Positions 23,501-36,000 of a stretch of DNA of 64,000 nt are shown one piece after another. The DNA is from Terebella lapidaria. Taxonomy: Eukaryota; Annelida; Polychaeta; Terebellida; Terebellidae. A program made the position numbers and the translations under genes. Location: positions 1,426,001 through 1,490,000 of the forward strand of contig OX424564.1 of the NCBI GenBank assembly GCA_949152475.1, written 5' to 3'. Within the stretch, counting starts at the first letter, position 1, and every line of letters starts with the position of its first letter. Under the pieces are notes generated by a model. It was not told the DNA's origin. It was given only the letters and a program-made list of their open reading frames with translations, and searched no databases.

Positions 23501-26500
23501 CCGAAGAGTATTTCTCATTGTATTCTTGCTCAGTTGTATTACTTATCACTATAACTGGTATTATTGTGTTAATTTAATCCAAACGAGTATATTTCTACAT
23601 GAATACGCCGAATATGAAACGTGTATTGATAATTCACACTCAGAAGCGTTTGCCAAGTCGACAGGTATGCAAATAAAAAAATGCCATTTCCCGTGATGCT
23701 TTGTCTCCCGCTTCATACGGCAGGAGAGTCAGAATGCTCACAGGGGACCACTTGCCACATTTCCTACCAGAGGAAATATTGAAAAATCGAAGACACTTGC
23801 AAGCGACTGTTATTCTGTTATTAAGTTCAGTTTTATCAGTTTATCATGCAGTGACCTATAGTTAGAATCTGATTTTTTGATCACCCATCATTTATTTGGG
23901 GTATGACGTCACCCCCACAATGTTGTGGGGATAAACCTAATGATGATGTAGCAACGGATCCTGGTGATAAAAAATTCCTCCCCATTTGATGGACGGGTCA
24001 TAAATGTGACCACCCCTAAAGCGCTTAGTTTGTTGGGTCTGGTGATGTAGGCATACTCCATTGATTTATCAAATCATAATAAATACAAATGATGATGTAT
24101 CCAAATCATTTCCAGGTCATATAGGACAAATATGACCACCCAGCCGGGTTATAGATGACTACCCCATAGATTTCACGAGTGCACGATAGAGATCATTTTC
24201 TGTCTTATCTTCTGATGTCCTGTAAGTATTAATGAGCAGCCCTGTGAAGTTATCAGGTGCTACTCTGATGTGGTGATAAACCATTGGTGAACTGATGACG
24301 TTTTTGCATACTCTATAGAACTGGCCATCATGTTTAAACCTACATATTCAATACCTGAAAATTTGATATATATTGCAGAAATTATCGCTTGTCGTATGGC
24401 ACAAAAAGTCTGACAAAAAGAATGCCGGTTGGTCAGTATCAACTCCTAGGCTAACCGAGTTGAATTTGAAATAAATAAGCCACTATGAGCTACAGGCAAA
24501 CGAAATTAGTTGTATCTAAGCCTATCGTCCGTTTGACGAATATCTGCAGAAAACTTATAAATTTAGTTATCTACGAATTCTCAACCTGTGAGTTTCTTAG
24601 TCTTGGAATTTCTATATTATTGTGCTAATTCAGAGAATTAACTCTAATAAATTTATCTGTATTTGTAAAGGAACCACCCTGACAAAAATGAATTGTTGAC
24701 AGGTATCCGACCCGTTTGCAATTATCAAATTAAATCTACGCAATTATAATTGTTGCTGACCAGCAAATGGGAAAAAGCGCTCGCCTACCTCGATGATATC
24801 GTAGTACTGGGCCACACCTTCCAAGAATCCCTGAGTAGCCTACAAGAAATTCTGACCCGGTTGCGTTCACACAACCTCAAACTGAAGCCGAAAAAATGAG
24901 AGAATCCGTTGACTTCTTGGGAAAGAAGTGGGTCGCCAAGGGCTCAGTATTGCATTCAAGGAAATCAAAGTCATTCAAAACAGAGTGCCCATGCACCAAG
25001 TCCATATAGACATCCTGAGACCTTTCTGCACACAAAACAGGAACAACAAATCATGCTAATAACCATTGACCAGTTCACACCGTGCCACCACCACGGTGAC
25101 CAGAGGAGTCAGACCACCAGCTCCCAGCACTGCCAAAGGAGCAGCTCCCAACACCGCCAGGAGGACCAGCGGGACGACGGTCGAGGGGGAACGACGAAAC
25201 CACTGTCAGGAAGCCGAACGGGATGAACGACGGGAAGCACAGTGGTTAGAACGTCAACTATACCCACCACAGGCTGTGAGTGGACGTGGAACCTCCACCT
25301 TTGTCCCAGCCAGAGCGCTGCTCCTCAGCCTGCCGCAGGACCGATTCAAGAGGCTACAGCAGTCTTCTGTAGCCACGATGTGAGAATGAAAGAACCAGCC
25401 AGATGGAGATGGACAGATGGAAAAGGAGAGGGAGTATGGAAAATCCAGTAGTGGAGCCGATCCAGTAGTGGAGCTCTGCGGGAGCCCCCACCTCACCTCT
25501 CCGTCTGCCACTTCAGCTGAAGTTGCTGAAGCTGCCGTCGCCATCGCCAGCCCCAGGAAACGGTCATCAGAGGACCCTGAAGAACCTGGACCAGCTGCCG
25601 AAGAACCTGGACCAGAGGCCAAGAAGATGAAAACTCACGAGTGCCAGTTATGTGAGGGAAGTCCTGGAACTTCAATTACGCCGTCACTTGGAGAAGAAGC
25701 ACCTTTCTTTGTATCTCCACCAAGACCATGCGTTCTTCGCCTGTGGAGAGTCAGTGTCTACTCTGGCTTTCCTGTTCGCCATCCACGGGCCAGCCGCAAC
25801 GGACCACCAAGATGGCGAGGGACTACTTTGACAGCCGCCTCAAATTCTGGGCTGCCTTGATGAGAGGGATAGGTAGAGGGAGTTCCTAACCCAACAGCTA
25901 TGTTCGACAACGAGGAATAGCTGCTAGAAGCTGTCATCAAGTTCAAGCTGCACCCCTCCAGACAGATCATCTCCCTGGCACTGGAGATGTTCCTGCACAC
26001 CTACGAGGCACTCAACACCTCATGACCACTGTCACACCAAGGGGAGAATTACGAGTCGATCACCCTAACTGCATGGCCGGCTTCTGCACTGGGCAGTCCT
26101 AGTCCGTATCATGGAACAACTGAGCCTCACCCTCATGAGGAGTTTCATTGACTAGAGAATCCAGGCATCTGCGAGATTCAGTGCATTGAGGCCCATGCCC
26201 ACGTGAAGCACCTCTCCCTTCAGGAACATGCTATCGCCATTCCACATGAGGACCGCACTGCCTCCCTGGACACTGAGTGAACTTCCATGATGCCCTCTGC
26301 CTGATCGATCGAGTGCATGTAGGAGGGGTGGTAGTCACAGTCGGCTGCCATCCCCATGATGCTGGCAACAAATCTTCAGCTGCGACACTGTCGATATACA
26401 ACGCCCTGATGAGATACCTCATGTGTCTCAGGGTCGAAAATTAGGCACCCTCTCCATCCAGCTGAGCAAGCCCCTCGTCATTCACTGCCGCAATGCCACA

Positions 26501-29500
26501 GACGACTGCGTGGAAATTCTCCGGAGCTGTGTGACCTCTAGAATGGACAACCACCCAATCAACCACCCAGTCCACTGCTTCTCCGGGTCCATGGCAGATT
26601 ACCAGTAGTGGAATACAGTATCGAAAACCTTCTACCTGAGATTTAGCAAGCCGTTGCTGACCCGGAACCCCGAGACGTGTCATCAAGGAAATCAAGCTCA
26701 ACTGGATCCTCCTCGAATCCAACGCCCCCTACTAGTTTGGGACCCCCTGGAGGACGGGTCCGATTGTCCAACAGATCGGGGATGCCCGTAACCTCTGGCC
26801 CTTGCAGGTCCGACTACAGGCGTGGATCAACAGCTGCTCTCTATTTGGATACTGGCTAGCGAGAGACAAAATCAGCACACAGTAACATCCCGGGGGATGC
26901 CTCATCCAGAATGGTGGAAGCTCCACTTGTCACGGATGAGAATGTCTTCCTACCATTGGGAATGGAACCATCGTTCCCAGGCGACAACCCTGGGTATAAC
27001 AGCCGCAGAACAAACGAGTAGAACATCTGCTCATCACAAATGAAAATGTCGTCCTGTCGAGGATGGAATCTCCATTCCTCGTCACTGACAGGATTACTCA
27101 AGCCCCTTGGAGGAGTTCTCAAAACGAGGGAGAGTGTGGTGCCCCACAAGCGACATCTAGCGAGTATTGCATGGACCAAGGAACTGGTGGCAGACGTCTA
27201 CTTGTGGTCTGCCTCGTTCCAGCCTCTCCAGTCAGATCATCAACGAAGCTAGGAGCTCTCTACAAATCCAGGCTCGAGGCATTCTAAAAGTCGTCATAAA
27301 CGAGGCAAGTGATAATTATCGGCACAACAATACGAATTGGGGTGCCCCCAAAATGGGCTGGGAAATCAGCTCAAAAGGTCTGTTGAAACTAGACGTGTGT
27401 CTACATCCAGCGATGAAGAGCAAACTGATACAAGCCACCATTTTCGTCCCCATAGACAAGGGAGACATTCATGTCCCAAACTTTTTTTGGATAAAATATT
27501 GCAAAAATTGCTGGAGTTTTGTTGGAGATTTTGTGTTTATGCAGCTCTCAAGAACAAACTGGTCCGATTTCAAACTGCTCATCGAAAAGCTTGATCATAG
27601 CACTGAACGAAAAGTGGAATTCAGGTTTTCACTAAAAGCCTGTATTATTCGACTTATAACTGAAGTTTTTTTATAGTATAATTTCGACTAAATCCACATG
27701 TTCGTCTGGCGAATCCCTGGAGCGACCAACTGCTATGAGCGTCTTCGTCTTTGTTTGCGAGAGACATGCCTATTTTCCTTGGCAAATTTCTTTTTTTCTC
27801 TCCATACGTGTTGAGGAACCAGTGTCCGAATCTTCATCAAGATTTATCTCATGAATGATCATTTCATCTAATTTCATGAAGATGATAACAATATCACAAA
27901 TAACTTGAAAAATATTCGGTGATATTTCAATAAAATTATGATATCTGTGATCTGCGACTAATTCAAAACAAACACATGTGTGATAACACCCCCCCCCCCC
28001 CCACCAACTCCGACCCATAATTCAATAACATAGATATATCTATGTTAGATCATGCGTGAAGTTTCAAAATGATAGCGATTGATATAACTTAGATAATACT
28101 GAATGAGTTACTGTGCGTATGTGCGTGATGCAATTCTTTGAAAACCAAAACGCACATAGTTTCCCCAAAATTATTCTCCTTTGTACTTGGTGTGATGACA
28201 AAACGAGATTGAAATCACCCATTTAAGTAAACTTGCCCTTCATCTCCTCACTGGAATAATCTAGAACGCACGATCCATCGATATGTATGCCTTCTTTGTA
28301 CTTTCTGAAAACAATTAACTAACGGACCGATTCACAGAGTTTCCCGCCAAGTCATGAATACTCGTAACTTTCCGTAATTTGAATGAACCAATGGGCGACT
28401 GGGCGCACATACGGGCATTCGAAGGCGAATATTAAATAAAACCACACCGTCAGAGTTCAAGAATTGGGTAAAGCATAATTGGACCTACAACAAAAGCCTT
28501 TTTTTACGAACTCTCCTACAAACAACATACATTAATCACACAAATACAACTACAAGTCACATGCAGCCTATCTTGTTGTATTCAGTTGCACGTGCGAGCC
28601 TATACCTTGTGCGAGCCTGTCACACGGCCGATGTAAACATACCGCAATATCTAAATTATTCGAGAGGATTGTCTATGACCAACTAGACAATTACCTCAGA
28701 GCCCATAAGCTCTTGTATGACTACCAATCTGGCTTCAGATCGGCCTACTCAACGGATACATGTTTTGTTCATCTAACTGACTACATCAAGCAGGAACAAG
28801 ACAAAGGCCACTATATTGGCATGGTACTTCTAGATCTCCGGAAGGCCTTCGACACAGTAGACCACAAGATCATGCTACATAAGCTTGAAGCCATTGGATT
28901 GCAGCAATCAGCCATAAACTGGTTCCAGTCTTACCTATGTAATCGTAAACAGATGGTGAAAGTGGGGGGGGGGGCACCTTGTCCTCATGTGCTGATATCA
29001 CATGTGGTGTACCACAAGGGTCAATCTTGGGCCCTTTATTATTTCTGATATATGTCAATGATATTCCATCATCAGTCAACTGCAAGCTGCTTCTGTATGC
29101 AGATGACTCAGCCCGTATAGTTCCGGGCAAATCTCCTGTTGAGATCCAACAAGCCCTGTCTTCAGAACTGGAATCAGTCAGAGAATGACTGATAGATAAC
29201 AAGCTGTCCCTCCATTTGGGAAAAACAGAGTCAATCTTGTTTGGCTCTAAACGGAAACTGTGTCACAACAGTTCCATAGAGGTGCAATTTGCTGGTAAAG
29301 TCCTGACATGCTGTTCTCATGTCAAATACCTGGGAGTTGACCTGGACCAATATCTTTCTGGAGACAGGACGCCAAATAAAATCATTGGTCGGTCAAATGC
29401 TAAACTCAAGTTTCTGTATAGGCACATGAGAAATGTTGACCTAGAAACTAAAAAGCTCCTGGTATCCGCACTCATTCAGTGCCATTTTGACTATGCTAGC

Positions 29501-30003
29501 ACTTCATGGTACACGGGCCTCACCCAGAAGCATAAAAACCGCCTTCAGTGTACCCAAAACAAAATCATTCGTTATCTTTTGAACGCATCGGTCAGAACAC
29601 ATATTGGAGCTCAAGAATTTATGCGGGTTCGGATGTTGCCGGTTGAGTTTCGGGTCCAACAATTGAAATTAAGCATGGTACATGGCATCATCAACAACAT
29701 TGCCCCCAATCATCTCCAGGAATCATTCAGGAATGTAAATGAGGTTCACAATATTAACACAAGATCAAGTAGTCACTCTCTCGTCCCAATTCTAAATTTT
29801 ACTCAGAAGAATTTTTTTTTTACTTTTTACTCAGAAGATATTTTCTATTAATATAATTTCCTAGTCAACCTAGTCAATCCTAGTCTTCATGTTTTGTATT
29901 ATATTTGTTTTGTATATCTCTACCTAATATTAAGTTGTTAAAACCTATGTATACTTTTCTCTACAATCAATATTGTTTATTTTACACCTATTACTATAAT
30001 TTA

Positions 30004-30059
<56 letters not shown>

Positions 30060-33000
30060 TATACACCCCTTATTTGTATTGTTTCTAGTCAGCTCTCCAT
30101 GTTTGTCTGTGATTGTCTAAGGACCACATTGGAAATAAGTGCTTGCACTTTTTTGTTTTATCCTGATTTTTATGTATTATTGTACCTTTGTACATGTTTA
30201 ATCAAATAAATCAAATCAAATCAAAATACCGAAGGGACCAGTTCATTATTTTGTGAACGCACTTGAACAGTTATAGATGGAGGAAAAAATTATGATGTTG
30301 GACCGCGTACTAAATGAATGTGTTTGATTTTTTAAAAACATTTATCCTACTACTAAATAGCTAATGAATCATTTGGTTTAATCCATCGTGAAACACGTGA
30401 AAGGCCATAGAAGAGCGGATCCTATGATTCTAACGTTGATCACATACGGAATAGAATTACAGTAGATATCTGTATATGTACATGAATAGGTCTTACATAA
30501 GGACAAAAAAAATTTCTTCATTCCACAATGGACACGGAAAAATTATAACCTGTCCGATAAAGAAGAATTATATTTTTGACACCTCATCTTAGAGAAAAAA
30601 TACTCTGAAACATGACGAGAATAAAATTTTTGGTGTCAAAAAGTACGTGTACCATAAAATGCATCCCATTGTACGTGGCGAATAAATATATCATAGGGGA
30701 GGGAATTTCTAGCCTTTCTCACTCACGAATTCGTATACTAGTATATGGGCCTGTTGATAGCAATAGTTTCATGTTTTTCGTATGACCTCTGCGAGTATTT
30801 TCACCACCATGTTCATGTGAAACTATCATTAGACATACAAAACAGTTATTCTTGCTTTATTGGCCATTTTCTAATGCCTGTTAAGATCACTCTGAAGTTG
30901 AACAAAACTGGAAACGAATACTAGTAGCCTACTACGAAACAATAAATGGTCCCCAAATCAGATCTGCCCGCAACGTGGTTATCCACCCTGCACGTGCGCA
31001 TGTGATGGTTATGGGGAAATCGGGCTCAATAATGCTCAATCTGCGATGATAAATGCACATATGACAATGTACTTTCACATATTATCGAACACTATTGTCA
31101 ATTTAATGTCAAACACTGATAAATGTGTGTTTTTATAGGGTTGGTCAATTTCTTTACGACCGTTACAGCGCCCAGCTTCTGATTGGTCGGCACTTCGGCT
31201 TATTTGGCGGGAAATTCTGTGAATCGGTCCATTACCTTGCGGTCACATCCATAACAGGCCTGTACGTGGCCTCTGATATGATGTCGAGCATCAACTATCA
31301 TTTATATTGTAACAAAAACCATACAACAGCCAGCGCAAACCGTTCGTTAGGAACGAGCACGTGACCCCCGAAGACTACTGGCGGAGGCACCGTTCGCGGA
31401 AGAACCGTTCGCGGAAGCACCACTTGCGGAGGTACCGTTTGCGGAAGCACCGTTCGCGGAAGTACCCTTCGCGGAAGAGGACCCTTCGCGGAAGAACCGT
31501 TTGCTGATGCAGCCTTCTCCACGTGGTGACGAGCACGGAAGAGACGTTCGCGGACGAGGATGCGCGCGCAGCCACCCTGGCTATAAAAGGGGGAGCGGAC
31601 GGCCGCTCTGAGAGCACTGCAACAGCGACATCGACCGTGGGGAGATCGTCACCGCCACAGCCAAGGGACTCGACGACCTCCGTGCGGACTACTCCTTCTT
31701 CAGGGCCTTTGAGTCAACGGGATTTACGACTAACTAACTGGAGAAACCATTCAACTAAACGGGACGGGAAACTTCAACGGGAAGGGACGGAGAGAAGCCT
31801 CGGCGAAGAACTCTTTTTAGTTGTGCCCCCGTGCACTAGTTATTTTTAACGTGATCATACAGTGCTCCATGTCAACGTCATATCTGTACGTCATGTTGGT
31901 GACCGACAATTTCATTGATGATGAGATGTTGATAAATCTTCATTTATTTACGTCTGAGTTGATTCTTGCCTGAAGTAAGCCGGTAAGCTACTGAGTGATG
32001 ATACACCAGAGATAATGATGCACCGAGAATAGTGACGGCTCTCGAATCACAACGAGCGGGAGTTACCAAAGTCTGTACGATCAAGAGGCAGTGTTTTTGG
32101 GCAGACAAAAACACAAACAACAAGCCATACCTACTAAACGTCACAATATTATATCATGCTTATGCATAGTGTACATTTGTATGTCGTGTAACAATAGTTG
32201 GAAATAAAGTTACATTACGTTTATCGCCAGTTATTATGCGCAACGCATCTATGACGGCCTTTTGTAATGTGTGTGTATCAGATTAAGCAGCTGGGTTGAT
32301 TCAATCGACAATGGGGAGGGGGGGGGGGGGTGCTTTTTGAGTTGAAAGGCAAACAGACAACACATGCAGCGAAATTATTCTATTGGTGATTATCGCGAGT
32401 CTCATTTATCGCGCCGGGCCAAGATAGGTTAGCCCAAGGGCCAAGATAGGTTACCGGACAATATATATTAATATTATTCACTCGGTGGTATTCCCACTGT
32501 AAGGACACTCCTGATTGGGCGATTTGTACCACGTGACAATCCTACATACTCAATGTTGGACGGCGAAAGTCTATATTGGACGGCAAAAATGTATATTGGA
32601 CGGGCGCGTGCTTATCAGCAAATCAGAGCGTGTGTTACATGTGGGTTTTCCCCACTCTGGGTTTCTCCTACATTCATTGGTAAATAATATAGCAAATGTT
32701 TGTATCAAATACCAATATTTGTATAATATATAATATCTTTTATATATAATAGCTATTTTAAACTGGGGCCTTGAAAATAAGGTCAAGGTCAATTTAAAGT
32801 CATGAGAGTATTCAGCATATTTGATTTCTTATACGTTCACAATTGCTTACTAAGCTGTAAATTCAGTACTAAGAGAGATATTAGTCATTATGTCCTGTGA
32901 CATTGACAATGATATCAAAAATCAAATTAAAAGTCATCAGAATATTCGGCATATATCATTTGCTGTATGTCCACAATTGAATCCTACAAATCCTTTACTA

Positions 33001-36000
33001 GTTGTAAAATTCATAATAAACAAAGTATTCGCCATTTTATCCTGTGATATCTTGAATATGAGATCAAAGGTCAAATTCAAGGTCGTGACAATATTCAGCA
33101 TATATCATTTCCTATATTTCCACAATTGATTCCTAATCTGTAAAGTTGATAATAAGCGAAATATTAGCCATTCTGTACTCTGATCTTGAAAATGATGTCA
33201 AAGTTCAAATCCAAGGTCATGACAATACTCAGCATATATTATTTTCAATCTGTCCACAATTCATAGTTCCGACGACATCCCAACAGGCCACGCCCCCTTG
33301 GCAACCGCAGGAAAAGTCCCACAAACATACCATGTGCTTTTGTTTGAGCGAGCCGGGAATAATGCAACTTTTGCTTGCTTCTGTTTACACATCCGTTTTG
33401 TAAAAAAAATACACCATATTTCACATGTCTATATTCATAAAGGGATGGAGAATATACTGTAAGCCTAAATATTTGACTTATTCAAATTTACTTGGCCGTG
33501 AGTGCGTCAGAAGTACACTATCATCCCACTTCATTCAAGAGATTGGGCTGTTGAACACGCCGGTTTTGTTTGTGGGACATTTACGTTTTGGCGCGTTTTT
33601 TGACGTCTTTTGATTGGGTAGTAAATATGGAAGTGGGCGGGGCTTAGGTATCATCGGAACTATGAATTGACTCTCAAGTTGTAAAGTCGATAATAAGCGA
33701 GTTACTAGCCATTTTGTTCTTTGACCTTGAAAATGAGGTCAAAGGTCAAATTCAAGGTCATCAGAATATTCGGCATATGTCATTTCCTATATGTCCACAA
33801 TTGATTCCTAAGCTGTGAAGTCAATAATAAGCGAGATATTAGCCATTTTGTGCCTTACCTTGAAAATTAGGTCACAGGTCAAATTCAAGGTCATCAAAAT
33901 ATTCGGCATACATCATTTTCTATATGTCCACAATTTAGTCCCAAGCTGTAAAGTGGATAATAAGCGAGATATCAGCCGTTTTGTTCCTTGACCTTGAAAA
34001 TGAGGTCAAAGGTCAAATTCAAGGTCATCAGAATATCCTGATTATATCATTTGCTATATGTGCACAATTGATTCCGAAGCTGTAAAGTCGATAATAAGCG
34101 AGATATAAGCCATTTCGTGCTCTGACCTTGAAAATGAGGTCAAAGGTCAAATTCAAGGTCATGACAATAATCAGCATAGGGTAGAGGCGAGCAAAACGCC
34201 CATGCTAAGGGGAAATCCTCTAATCTTCCCCAATATTTGCCCAAGTTGGAACGTCTCCACACCTCAATGCGTGACTCATGGTACGTCACAACTTGAACTA
34301 ACACAGTACCGTTCATAATACAAACCAACTTCTGTAGATCATTCAGATTGTTTCGCTTATCGATGGGCGTTTTACCCTACTGTTGAGGCAAAACGCCCAC
34401 CAGGTTGAGGCAAAACGCCCACGGGGGGCGTTTTGCCCCTTTGCAGATAAAAAATACTTTAGCGTAAATTTTCAAATGAATTTGAAATGCCATGCACATA
34501 CTTGTATATTATATACGTAACACTATAATAGTGTTATGAACTCTTGTGAACAATAGAGAGACCCATATCGGCCCAAAATGTACAGATTGGTCTCTCAGGA
34601 TCTGGGTACAAAACGCAAGTAGGTAGATCTATTGGTGACCCTAAAATTGACCTCAAATCTCAAGGTCACTTCTATACTGAAATAGGGAAACTGGCCTATG
34701 CAGGCAAAACGCTTATAGATGGAAGTATGATTATATGATTAGCCAATAGGAATGCTTCTAATTATGCCGGCTCCTGTTTTGAAGTTGACTTCAATTGACA
34801 TCGATTGGCGAATCTCAAGATCACGTTTGACCTGATTAAGTGACCCTTGTAAATCGACCTCTCAAACAATAAGCTTGTACATGTAGATACAGTTTGTATT
34901 GTGAGCAAATTTATATGAAGTATGATTAGCATCTTTGGTGACCTTGATCTTGACTTCAGGTAATATTAAGAACTGGATGTCAATGCCATGTACGCATGCA
35001 ACTGATCTGGAATGAATGAAAGGTATCGACAGCCAAAGCGCTTGTACAAGTACATATAGCTTGTTTTTTGCTGAGTCGGCATTTTTCATTTTTGGCCATA
35101 TCTCGAAGACGATGCATCTTAGAATGACACGTATGTTATTTTTGGACTCGTGGTACTAGACAAACATGTCTTAGGGGTATTATGGGTGAACTTGTCCCTG
35201 GGCCAAATTTGTTTTCTGCTGAGTCGGCATTTTTCATTTTCGGCCATATCTCAGAAACCATGCGTTGTAGAGCGAAACAGATGTTACCTATGAATTTCAA
35301 TCGAAATGCCCCAAGGCATCTTCAGGCCTTGACGTCTAGTTTGCTTCATGGGTATGAATGGTTCAATTCAATTTATTCTGAACTTACATATTACAATGTA
35401 AATATTATTTTATTCACAATTGCATAAACAGGGACAGTGCTTCCCTGCATACGGATAAAATGATGCCTGAATAGTGATGTTTGGATCTGTATGACGGATC
35501 ACAAATTTGGAATTTAGCATGGTAGCTGGTAGGCTAAATTTTAACTTAATCCGCTAAAGTAGATTTGTGGAGTGCTTTGTGAATATTTTTCTGTCAAATA
35601 CGTCCCTGAAGACGAACAAAATTTTAGTAAGGCAAAACGCCCATACTCAATGGGGCAAAAGGCCCAGGTGGGCGTTTTGCCCCTTTATCGTGTGGGCGTT
35701 TTGCCCCAAAGCATAGTATATTTCAAAACATGGTATGTCGTCTATACCTGCATTAGCACTCGCCCTAAACGAACCTGTGAAGATATATATGGAGTTTACC
35801 ACAAGAACCCTTCAAATAAAACATTTGACAGGTGTTGGCATTTCAAAGGCAAAATTGCAGTCTCATGCATATAGAATTCGCGTGAATATGCCCACTGGGT
35901 GTTTTACCCTACCTGGGCGTTTTGCCCGCCTCTACCCTAAATCATTTCCTATGTGTCCATAATTGATTCCTAGTCTCTAATCTCAATGATAAGTGAGAGA

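Noticed and set aside
25254-25622. 122-codon minus-strand ORF rich in Ala, Gly and Ser
   Set aside because: Antisense to the GC-rich finger region of the fossil element; a composition artefact.
29905-30120. Tyr-rich ORF around the (ATT)n run
   Set aside because: It is only the translation of a microsatellite in a LINE 3' UTR.
34179-35937. The repeated GGGCGTTTTGCCC/GGCAAAACGCCC words looked at first like a CRISPR-type array
   Set aside because: Spacing is irregular, orientation alternates, there are no uniform spacers, and the words lie at the ends of a TA-flanked TIR element.
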